From contig JAOZOT010000236.1 in NCBI GenBank assembly GCA_029933115.1, forward strand, positions 1 to 5,925: 5,925 nucleotides of DNA, given 5' to 3'. The notes under the pieces are model-generated. The model had not been told where the DNA came from. It was given only the letters and a program-made list of their open reading frames with translations, and did no database searches. Positions 1-5,631 of the stretch are shown piece by piece. Both the position numbers and the translations under genes were made by a program. Positions within the stretch are counted from its first letter, which is position 1. Every line of letters begins with the position of its first letter. The DNA is from Anaerolineae bacterium (lineage in GTDB: Bacteria > Chloroflexota > Anaerolineae > E26-bin7).

Positions 1-7
1 AAGGAGG
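1..7 (+). promoter_or_regulatory. Shine-Dalgarno site of secD
   Basis: AAGGAGG is a full-length match to the anti-Shine-Dalgarno sequence and sits 8 bases before the TTG at 16. It supports TTG as the true start of secD, since no ATG occurs near the conserved N-terminal membrane segment. Confidence 0.85.
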
Positions 8-15
8 GGCGGTCT

Positions 16-1497
16 TTGAAAGAGAGGAACACGACCTTGCTGGTGGGGATTGTCGCCCTGGCCATAGTGCTCATCTGGATCAATCTGCCCGACAACCCTG
101 GCATCCACATCCACTGGGGTTTCATCAACATTGACAAAGACATCCGGGTCCACCAAGGTCTGGACCTTCAAGGAGGTTTACAGGTGCTCCTGGAGGCTGA
201 TGTGCCGGAGGGTACGGAGATTGATTCCGAAGCCATTGACACGGCCAAGGTCATCGTTGAGAACCGGGTGAACGGTCTGGGTGTGACGGAACCCCTGGTT
301 CAGAAGCGAGGAGAGCGACGCATCATCGTCGAATTGCCGGGCATCGAAGATCCCGAGTTGGCTATTGCCACTATCCAAGAGACGGGCCTGCTGGAGTTCA
401 TAGACGCCGGCTACACTCCTTTGGCCCCAGGCACAAAGGTGAGGACCGATTACCTGGCCGGAGGCGAGGAGTCTCCTCCGACAGAGGCGACGGCAGAAAC
501 TGCGCCGGTGGAGACTCCAACCGGTGAAGGAACAACGGCCGGGCAGGAGACGCCGGAAGCGGAACCAACTTCAACTGCCGAGCCCGCGCCCGTTGTCTAT
601 CACACAGTGATAGCCGGCGCCGGCCTGAAGGACGCCGGTGTTACTGTAGTTCAGGACGCGGGCAGTACTTTGCCGGTGGTTGCCTTCGAGCTGAAGCCAG
701 AGGCTGCGTCTGTATTTGCTGAGCACACCGCTTCTCACAAAGGACAGCACTTGTGCATTGTATTGGACAAGACCGTCGTATCCTGCCCGGTCATTGAGGA
801 CGCTATCACCTCAGGCAGAGGGATTATCAAGGGCCGCTTCACCCCGGCTGAGGCCAAGGCCCTGGCCGTGAAGCTGCGCTACGGTGCTCTGCCCCTTCCC
901 TTGCGCATAGAGACGACGCGTACTGTTGGCCCCACCCTGGGCCAGGATTCGGTGCGAAAGAGCATCACTGCCGGGGCCATCGGGTTGGGCGTCGTCTTTC
1001 TCTTCATGCTCGTCTACTATCGGTTCCCGGGCCTTTTGGCTGATTTGGCCTTGGCCATCTATGCCCTTCTCAACTTTGCCATCTACAAGTTTGGCCTGCC
1101 GCCGCTCTTTAGCTACGTCACTCTGACCCTGCCGGGCATCGCCGGTTTTCTGCTTTCCACCGGCATGGCTGTAGATGCCAACATCCTTATCTTCGAACGG
1201 ATGAAAGAGGAGTTACGGGCCGGGCGTAGCTTGAGAGCGGCCATTGAGGCCGGTTTCGACCGCGCCTGGACTTCCATCCGTGACTCCAATATCTCTACCA
1301 TAATCACTTGTGCTATTCTGTTTTACTTTGGTTCCACCTTTGGAGCCAGCATGGTCAAGGGGTTTGCCCTCACTTTGATCATCGGTGTGGTGACCAGCAT
1401 GTTCACGGCCGTCACTGTCACCCGCACTTTCATCCGCTTCGCCTTTGATACTTTCGGCGATAGCCTGCGGGATAAGAGATGGCTTCTGGGAGTTTAG
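16..1497 (+). CDS. secD: Protein translocase subunit SecD
   Basis: SecD is a membrane subunit of the SecDF accessory complex, which uses the proton motive force to help pull exported proteins out of the SecYEG channel. The 493-residue product has an N-terminal membrane segment (about 8-23), then the family signature GLDLQGG at 48-54 opening the extracytoplasmic region. Five further membrane segments follow at about 316-336, 338-357, 365-383, 427-440 and 450-472. The conserved core is visible as GMAVDANILIFERMKEEL (383-400), DSNISTIIT (423-431) and VKGFALTLIIGV (447-458). Translation starts at a TTG behind a perfect Shine-Dalgarno site. The gene is followed 29 bases later by secF, the usual order, and yajC may lie upstream outside the window. 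Two features are odd: a low-complexity Pro/Thr/Glu/Ala-rich stretch at about 149-194, and two cysteines (247 and 257) in the extracytoplasmic domain. The product is shorter than E. coli SecD (615 aa) and is not fused to SecF. Confidence 0.97.
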   Translation: MKERNTTLLVGIVALAIVLIWINLPDNPGIHIHWGFINIDKDIRVHQGLDLQGGLQVLLEADVPEGTEIDSEAIDTAKVIVENRVNGLGVTEPLVQKRGERRIIVELPGIEDPELAIATIQETGLLEFIDAGYTPLAPGTKVRTDYLAGGEESPPTEATAETAPVETPTGEGTTAGQETPEAEPTSTAEPAPVVYHTVIAGAGLKDAGVTVVQDAGSTLPVVAFELKPEAASVFAEHTASHKGQHLCIVLDKTVVSCPVIEDAITSGRGIIKGRFTPAEAKALAVKLRYGALPLPLRIETTRTVGPTLGQDSVRKSITAGAIGLGVVFLFMLVYYRFPGLLADLALAIYALLNFAIYKFGLPPLFSYVTLTLPGIAGFLLSTGMAVDANILIFERMKEELRAGRSLRAAIEAGFDRAWTSIRDSNISTIITCAILFYFGSTFGASMVKGFALTLIIGVVTSMFTAVTVTRTFIRFAFDTFGDSLRDKRWLLGV

Positions 1498-1526
1498 CAC
1501 CACTATTGCAGCACAGGGAGAAAACC

Positions 1527-2489
1527 ATGTTCGACATCATCGGCAAACGTTACTGGTATTTTCTGATCTCGGCCCTGCTCATTGTCCCGGGCCTGATAGC
1601 GATGGTCTACTCGACTGCCACTTACGGCGCACCGGTGAGGTTGAGTATTGATTTCACCGGCGGCAGCCTGATGGTACTCAAATTCCAGCAGCCCGTTACA
1701 GAGGAAGCTATCCGCGATGTCTTCATGAGTTACGGCTTCACCAATCCCGTGGTGCAGCGGCTGGGCCAGCCAGAGGATAACACCTGGCAGGTGCGCATGG
1801 GGTTCATTGATGTGGAGACGGTGGACAAGATCAAAGCATCGTTGGCGGAGCGGGTGGGCCCTATTGATGAAGCCAGCTCCAGCTTTAGCACTGTCGGCCC
1901 GGCTGTGGGGCATGAGGTGACGCAGGCTGCTACTGTGGCTGTGGTCATCGCTTCATTGTTGGTGGGGATGTTCATCATCATCACCTTCCGCCGCGTCCCC
2001 AAGGCCTTTCGCTATGGTGTCTGTGCTATCTCGGCCATGGCTCACGACATCCTGGTTGCTTTGGGGTTCATCTCCATCATGGGGCTCTTCTTCAACTGGG
2101 AGGTGGATGCTCTCTTTCTGACGGCTATTCTGACCGTCATCGGTTTTTCGGTGCAGGACAAGATCGTGGTCTTTGACCGCATTCGCGAGAACACACCCAA
2201 GCGGCGGGGTGAGCCTTTTGAGACTATCGTCAATCGCAGCATCCTGGAAACTCTGCACCGCTCCCTGGCTACTCAGCTCAACGCCATGTTTGTGATGATT
2301 GCTATTCTGCTCTTCGGTGGGGCCAGCATAAAGCAGTTTATCGCTGTAATGCTGGTCGGCATGGTCACCGCTACCTATTCGTCAATATTTAACGCTGTCC
2401 CGGTGCTGGTGGTCTGGGAGAATGGTGAGGTGGGGCAGTTCTTCCGGCGAATTTCTGGACGCAAAGCAGCTACTGGAGCAAGCGGCTAG
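1527..2489 (+). CDS. secF: Protein translocase subunit SecF
   Basis: SecF is the partner of SecD in the proton-driven SecDF complex of the cytoplasmic membrane. The ATG at 1527 gives 320 residues, close to the family norm, and is preceded by AGGGAG at 1515-1520 with a 6-base spacer. An in-frame ATG at 1479 would overlap the secD end and add 16 residues without family character, so it was not chosen. Visible motifs are a first membrane segment (about 10-28), SIDFTGGSLM (40-49), VGPAVGHE (123-130), AHDILVALG (172-180), and GFSVQDKIVVFDRIREN (206-222), the family hallmark around a membrane aspartate. Further membrane segments lie at about 133-153, 160-182, 192-210, 250-265 and 270-295. The hallmark reads QDK where most members have NDT or QDT, which is noted as a finding. 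The gene ends 58 bases before a strong terminator, so it closes the operon. Confidence 0.97.
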   Translation: MFDIIGKRYWYFLISALLIVPGLIAMVYSTATYGAPVRLSIDFTGGSLMVLKFQQPVTEEAIRDVFMSYGFTNPVVQRLGQPEDNTWQVRMGFIDVETVDKIKASLAERVGPIDEASSSFSTVGPAVGHEVTQAATVAVVIASLLVGMFIIITFRRVPKAFRYGVCAISAMAHDILVALGFISIMGLFFNWEVDALFLTAILTVIGFSVQDKIVVFDRIRENTPKRRGEPFETIVNRSILETLHRSLATQLNAMFVMIAILLFGGASIKQFIAVMLVGMVTATYSSIFNAVPVLVVWENGEVGQFFRRISGRKAATGASG

Positions 2490-2547
2490 GGGGTGAGGCG
2501 GTCGTGTTGGGCAACGTCGGCCCCACGGGTACAAAGGCGTCGGATTG

Positions 2548-2581
2548 AAAAGACGGAGTGGAAAATCCCGCTCCGTCTTTT
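2548..2581. terminator. Bidirectional intrinsic terminator between converging genes
   Basis: A hairpin with a 14 bp stem (2548-2561 pairing with 2568-2581, one G-U pair) closes a 6-base loop AAAATC. The core 2552-2561 (GACGGAGTGG) is GC-rich. It is followed on the plus strand by a T run (2578-2582), and on the minus strand by the complement of AAAA at 2548-2551. It lies 58 bases after the secF stop and 17 bases after the stop of the opposing DUF4058 gene, so one hairpin probably ends both transcripts. The plus-strand tail is slightly longer. The rest of 2490-2598 shows nothing else. Confidence 0.9.
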
Positions 2582-2598
2582 TACGCTCACTAACCGGT

Positions 2599-3381
2599 CT
2601 AGCGTAGTCCCTTTTCTCGCAGCAGTTTATCAACCCAGGCGGCGTCGGCGTCCTCCAAAGGTGGCACCGGCTCGGAGGTATAGTCCACTGCCAAGTCGTA
2701 GCCGGCCCGGTCGTAGAGGTCGTGCAGCAAAGCGCCCAGATCCACTGTTGGTTCCTCGTCCCCCTCTCGCAGCGGCAGCGGGAAGGGAGGGATAGGTTGG
2801 GGCAGGTCGAAGGCGTACAGGTCGGCTCGGGGCCGGCGCTCGGAGCGGCTCACCAGGATGCGGTAGTGGCGGCCACGGCCGTCGCCCCACATGGTCATCG
2901 GTTCGCCTCCTCGCAGCAAGTCCACTTCCACCAGGTGGGTGCGCGTTCCCAGCACTTGCCGTCGCTTTTCTTTGTATAATCGCCGTCCCTCGCCGGGATG
3001 TTTGTTGGTTGGCGAGAGCAGTTCCAGCACCGTCACCACCTCGCTGGTGGTCACGTCGCGCACTTCCAGATAGCCTTCGCGTTGGCGGTCAGGCAGGGGC
3101 ACCTCGACGGGCACCGGTTCGACGACGGCGACCGGGGCGGGGGCGCCTGCTGTTGTTCTGGCCGGGGATTTCACGTCCAGGACGGATACGTCGGGCCGGC
3201 CGAGGAAGAAGGGGCCCTCAACGTCGGCCACGTAGACCCGTTGCTCGATGGCCACGCGGTAGCGTGGGCGCAACATGGGGGCCAGAGCATCTCGAAGTGC
3301 CTCAATCAGACCGTGATGCACATCTGGCCACAGGCCCGGATGTTCCAGGTAGGGGTCCATACCAGGGAAGGGACAAGGCAT
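2599..3381 (-). CDS. DUF4058 family protein, function unknown
   Basis: The 260-residue product begins with PFPGMDPYLE (positions 4-13), followed by W18-P-D and the block LRPRYRVAIEQRVYV (37-51). This start is typical of the DUF4058 family (Pfam PF13267, from memory), found in cyanobacteria, planctomycetes and Chloroflexota. Other family blocks are RPDVSV (62-67), VVTVLELLSPTNKHPGEGR (115-133) and HLVEVDLLRGGE (149-160). There is no signal peptide or membrane segment, so it is probably cytoplasmic. No biochemical role is known to me. The conserved E120, S123-P124, N126-K127, and E152 with D154 around predicted strands loosely recall PD-(D/E)xK nuclease folds, but this is inference only. The ATG at 3379-3381 is preceded by an excellent Shine-Dalgarno site (complement of 3387-3395). 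The gene stands alone, with its own promoter upstream and a shared terminator downstream. Its composition looks more GC-rich than its neighbours, which may mean a different history. Confidence 0.9.
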   Translation of the reverse strand: MPCPFPGMDPYLEHPGLWPDVHHGLIEALRDALAPMLRPRYRVAIEQRVYVADVEGPFFLGRPDVSVLDVKSPARTTAGAPAPVAVVEPVPVEVPLPDRQREGYLEVRDVTTSEVVTVLELLSPTNKHPGEGRRLYKEKRRQVLGTRTHLVEVDLLRGGEPMTMWGDGRGRHYRILVSRSERRPRADLYAFDLPQPIPPFPLPLREGDEEPTVDLGALLHDLYDRAGYDLAVDYTSEPVPPLEDADAAWVDKLLREKGLR

Positions 3382-3386
3382 ATCAG

Positions 3387-3395
3387 CACCTCCTC
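3387..3395 (-). promoter_or_regulatory. Shine-Dalgarno site of the DUF4058 gene
   Basis: On the minus strand this reads GAGGAGGTG, a long match to the anti-Shine-Dalgarno sequence, 5 bases before the ATG. It fixes the start of the gene. Confidence 0.85.
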
Positions 3396-3423
3396 ATCTG
3401 GTGAAGGTGATCTCGGTGCATAT

Positions 3424-3452
3424 ATTGTATCACGTTGCGGGCAGAGTGGCAA
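3424..3452 (-). promoter_or_regulatory. Sigma70-like promoter of the DUF4058 gene
   Basis: Read on the minus strand, a -35 box TTGCCA (3447-3452) and a -10 box TACAAT (3424-3429) are separated by exactly 17 bases, and a TG lies one base before the -10 (extended -10). Transcription would start near 3417, giving a leader of about 35 bases before the ATG. Both boxes match consensus at 4-5 of 6 positions. It lies back to back with the moeA promoter, the two -35 boxes being 14 bases apart. Confidence 0.75.
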
Positions 3453-3466
3453 GCGAGCATCAGCGA

Positions 3467-3494
3467 TTGACGGGGTTCCATCTTGTGGTATACT
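3467..3494 (+). promoter_or_regulatory. Sigma70-like promoter of the moeA-mobB operon
   Basis: TTGACG (3467-3472) and TATACT (3489-3494) are separated by 16 bases, with TG at 3486-3487 forming an extended -10. Transcription would start near 3501, giving a leader of about 50 bases. That is too short for a molybdenum cofactor riboswitch. Both boxes match consensus at 5 of 6 positions, so expression is probably constitutive unless a repressor binds nearby. Confidence 0.8.
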
Positions 3495-3536
3495 ACTATA
3501 GTGAAACGAAGTGTGCAAATAAGGGGGAGAGATGAC

Positions 3537-3541
3537 AGGAG
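3537..3541 (+). promoter_or_regulatory. Shine-Dalgarno site deciding the moeA start
   Basis: AGGAG ends 8 bases before the ATG at 3550. It favours that start over the ATG at 3532. The purine run before 3532 (3521-3531) is also SD-like, but its best core lies too close to that ATG. Confidence 0.6.
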
Positions 3542-3549
3542 TAGCGACG

Positions 3550-4809
3550 ATGATCAGCGTGGAGGAAGCACTGGAGCATATTCTCAGACATTTCAAGCCG
3601 CTGGAACCAGAGGAGGTGGAGATTCTGGAGGCGCTGGATCGGGTTTTGGCCGAGGACGTCTACTCTGACGTGGATATTCCACCCTTTGCCAATTCGGCCA
3701 TGGATGGTTATGCTGTACGGGCAGCCGACACAGCCGGGGCCGGCCGCGAGAACCCTGTAACTTTGCGCGTGGTGGCCGATGTGGCTGCCGGTCACGTCAC
3801 CGAGGCCAGGGTAGAGCCGGGGACGACCATCCGCATTATGACCGGCGCCCCGCTGCCAGAGGGAGCCGACGCCGTAATCCGCGTCGAGGACACCGGCGAC
3901 TGGGCCCGCTCTCACCGGGAACGCGGGCGCGAACCAGCTACACAGGTGGAAATCTACCACGCCGCTGAGCCGGGGGAGCACGTGCGACCGGCAGGGGAGG
4001 ACATCCGTCAGGGTGAGTTGGTCTTGCCCAAGGGGACCCTCATACGGGCTCAGGAGATAGGAGTGTTGGCTTCTCTGGGGAGGAGCACCGTTTCCGTCAT
4101 CCGGCGCCCCCGGGTGGCCATCCTGGCCACCGGTGATGAATTGTTGACCATTGACGAACCGGTGAGGCCAGGCAAAATCCGCAACTCCAACGAGTATTCC
4201 AACGCTGCCCTGGTGCAACGCTACGGAGGGATCCCAATCAGGCTAGGCATTGCCCGCGATAGCGTAGAAGACCTGACGGCCAAGATCAACGAGGGGCTGG
4301 CTCAGAGGGTGGACCTCTTCCTGACCTCGGCCGGGGTCTCGGTGGGCGACTATGACGTGGTGAAAGATGTGTTAAACGCCGAGGGAGAGATGCACTTCTG
4401 GCAGGTGCGCATGAAGCCGGGCAAGCCCCTGGCTTTTGGGCTGATCCGGGGGGTGCCCCTCATCGGCCTGCCGGGCAACCCTGTCTCGTCCATGGTTTCT
4501 TTTGAGCAGTTCGTCCGTCCGGCCATGCTGGTCATGGAGGGCAAAACCAGGCTGGCCAAGCCGACGGTGGAGGCTATCCTTGAGGAGGACGTAACCAACA
4601 GCGGGCGGCGACACTTTGTGCGGGTCATAGTGGAGAGACGCGAGGGGCAATATTACGCTCGCACCACGGGAGGGCAGGGCTCAGGAGTGTTGACTTCGAT
4701 GGTCAAGGCCAACGGTCTGGCGATTATCCCGGAAGGCGTCGAGTTAGTCAAAGCAGGGGAAAGAGTCGCCGTGCAGATGTTGGATTGGCCTGAGAATGTG
4801 GAGATTTGA
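3550..4809 (+). CDS. moeA: Molybdopterin molybdenumtransferase MoeA
   Basis: MoeA inserts molybdate into adenylylated molybdopterin, the last common step in making molybdenum cofactor, in the cytoplasm. The 419-residue product matches the family length of roughly 400-420. It starts MISVEEALEHIL, typical of MoeA, which together with the AGGAG at 3537 favours the ATG at 3550; the ATG at 3532 would add six residues. The N-terminal domains carry PPFANSAMDGYAVR (44-57) and RIMTGAPLPEGADAVIRVED (95-114). The MoCF-binding domain carries ATGDEL (193-198), GKIRNSN (208-214), TSAGVSVGDYD (259-269), MKPGKPL (288-294) and GLPGNPVSS (306-314). A C-terminal beta domain follows from about 335. The SAGVS variant replaces the more usual SGGVS. 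The gene is the first of a two-gene operon with mobB, transcribed from the promoter at 3467. No other cofactor synthesis genes are in the window, so the rest of the pathway must be encoded elsewhere. Confidence 0.97.
   Translation: MISVEEALEHILRHFKPLEPEEVEILEALDRVLAEDVYSDVDIPPFANSAMDGYAVRAADTAGAGRENPVTLRVVADVAAGHVTEARVEPGTTIRIMTGAPLPEGADAVIRVEDTGDWARSHRERGREPATQVEIYHAAEPGEHVRPAGEDIRQGELVLPKGTLIRAQEIGVLASLGRSTVSVIRRPRVAILATGDELLTIDEPVRPGKIRNSNEYSNAALVQRYGGIPIRLGIARDSVEDLTAKINEGLAQRVDLFLTSAGVSVGDYDVVKDVLNAEGEMHFWQVRMKPGKPLAFGLIRGVPLIGLPGNPVSSMVSFEQFVRPAMLVMEGKTRLAKPTVEAILEEDVTNSGRRHFVRVIVERREGQYYARTTGGQGSGVLTSMVKANGLAIIPEGVELVKAGERVAVQMLDWPENVEI
4800..4803 (+). promoter_or_regulatory. Shine-Dalgarno site deciding the mobB start
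   Basis: GGAG, inside the last codons of moeA, lies 8 bases before the GTG at 4812 but only 2 bases before the TTG at 4806. The spacing favours GTG as the mobB start. Confidence 0.6.
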
Positions 4810-4811
4810 AA

Positions 4812-5309
4812 GTGGCGATACCTGTTATTTCAGTGGTGGGCAAGTCGGATACGGGCAAAACTACTTTGCTGGAGAAGTTGATCGCCGAGTTGAAGCGGCG
4901 GGGCTATCGGGTGGCTACCATCAAGCATGACACTCATGGCTTTGACGTTGACCGGCCGGGCAAAGACTCCTGGCGGCACGCCCAGGCGGGCAGCGATGTG
5001 GTAGTCATCTCCGGCCCCAACAGGCTGGCTTTAATCGAAAAGCGCGAGCAGGAGATGGCTCTGGACGAGATTGTGAGCCGCCTGACAAATGTTGACATAA
5101 TTCTAACTGAAGGCTACAAACGCGGCGACAAACCCAAAATCGAGGTCTCGCGGCGAGAGAAGGGCAGCGAACTGCTGTGCACAGAAGAGGAACTGCTGGC
5201 CATTGCCACCGACCAGCCTTCCGAGATGAACGTACCCCAATTCAGCCTCGACGACGCAGCGGGCCTCGTTAATCTAATTGAGGAGAGATTTTTGGCCAAA
5301 CCGCTTTGA
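4812..5309 (+). CDS. mobB: Molybdopterin-guanine dinucleotide biosynthesis protein MobB
   Basis: MobB is a small GTP-binding protein that assists MobA in joining GMP to molybdopterin, forming the guanine dinucleotide cofactor used by DMSO-reductase-type enzymes. The 165-residue product is of normal size for a single-domain MobB (about 160-175). It starts with PVISVVGKSDTGKTTLLEKL, whose P-loop GKSDTGKT is at 10-17. The family blocks KHDTHGFDVD (38-47), GKDSWRHAQAGSD (50-62) and TEGYKRGDKPKIEV (99-112) follow. The GTG at 4812 begins two bases after the moeA stop; a TTG at 4806, overlapping that stop, would add two residues. Tight spacing indicates co-translation with moeA. No mobA is present here, so it is probably elsewhere in the genome. 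The stop codon at 5307-5309 lies within the -35 box of a promoter for the next genes. Confidence 0.95.
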   Translation: MAIPVISVVGKSDTGKTTLLEKLIAELKRRGYRVATIKHDTHGFDVDRPGKDSWRHAQAGSDVVVISGPNRLALIEKREQEMALDEIVSRLTNVDIILTEGYKRGDKPKIEVSRREKGSELLCTEEELLAIATDQPSEMNVPQFSLDDAAGLVNLIEERFLAKPL

Positions 5310-5334
5310 CTTTTGTATCAAGGTGTGCTAAAGT
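5306..5334 (+). promoter_or_regulatory. Promoter of the small protein/aspartic protease gene pair
   Basis: TTGACT (5306-5311) and TAAAGT (5329-5334) are separated by 17 bases, with TG at 5326-5327 giving an extended -10. Transcription would start near 5341. The -35 box overlaps the mobB stop codon. No terminator lies between mobB and this site, so read-through from the moeA operon is also possible. A hexamer TTTGAC (5305-5310) recurs inverted as GTCAAA (5338-5343), flanking the promoter. Confidence 0.65.
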
Positions 5335-5350
5335 GATGTCAAACCAACTG

Positions 5351-5356
5351 AGGTGA
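5351..5356 (+). promoter_or_regulatory. Shine-Dalgarno site of the small gene at 5365
   Basis: AGGTGA, an SD-like match, ends 8 bases before the ATG at 5365. This favours that ATG over the in-frame GTG at 5353, which lies within the site itself. Confidence 0.6.
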
Positions 5357-5364
5357 CTGGTGAG

Positions 5365-5631
5365 ATGGACGAGATGAACGATCGGAGAGATGGCATTGTC
5401 GTCATTGCTGAGATAGAAAAGCTCTATCCTAATGAGTGGCTTCTGTTCGAAGTGACGGAGACTGACGAGCAGAATCAGCCGATCAAAGGGCGGCTGTTGG
5501 CGCACAACACGGACCACGATGCAGTGGTGAGAGTGTTGCTGGAGATTGATTGTGCTCACACTTATCACTATTACAACGGTGAACCGATGCCGGCTATCCT
5601 ACTATTCGACTATGCTCATGGCAAGCTATGA
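5365..5631 (+). CDS. Small protein of unknown function upstream of an aspartic protease gene
   Basis: This 88-residue acidic soluble protein has no signal peptide or membrane segment. I do not recognise a named family with certainty. It shows a pattern I associate with small proteins encoded next to retropepsin-like proteases: EIEKLYPNEWLLFEVTETDE (residues 16-35), GRLLAHNTDHDAVVRVLLEI (42-61), and YYNGEPMPA near 70-78. The layout suggests a single small alpha/beta domain. It may be related to DUF5678-like proteins, but this rests only on memory. An ATG at 5374 or a GTG at 5353 are alternative starts. Its TGA stop overlaps the ATG of the next gene (ATGA at 5628-5631), which implies translational coupling and joint function with the protease. 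It has its own promoter at 5306-5334, separate from the molybdenum genes. Confidence 0.8.
   Translation: MDEMNDRRDGIVVIAEIEKLYPNEWLLFEVTETDEQNQPIKGRLLAHNTDHDAVVRVLLEIDCAHTYHYYNGEPMPAILLFDYAHGKL

Noticed and set aside
1479..1526. Upstream ATG start for secF overlapping the secD end
   Set aside because: The extra 16 residues are not SecF-like, and the ATG at 1527 has a well-spaced Shine-Dalgarno site and the usual N-terminus.
2998..3501. Plus-strand open frames opposite the DUF4058 gene
   Set aside because: They are antisense shadows of a GC-rich coding region. The minus-strand product has clear family motifs, a Shine-Dalgarno site and a promoter, while these have none.
3495..3549. Molybdenum cofactor riboswitch upstream of moeA
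   Set aside because: The predicted leader is only about 50 bases and shows no multi-stem structure, too short for the known Moco motif.
3496..4218. 240-residue minus-strand open frame opposite moeA
   Set aside because: It lies fully antisense to a well-conserved gene, has no family motifs and reads as low-information His/Gly/Pro-rich sequence, as expected for a shadow frame.
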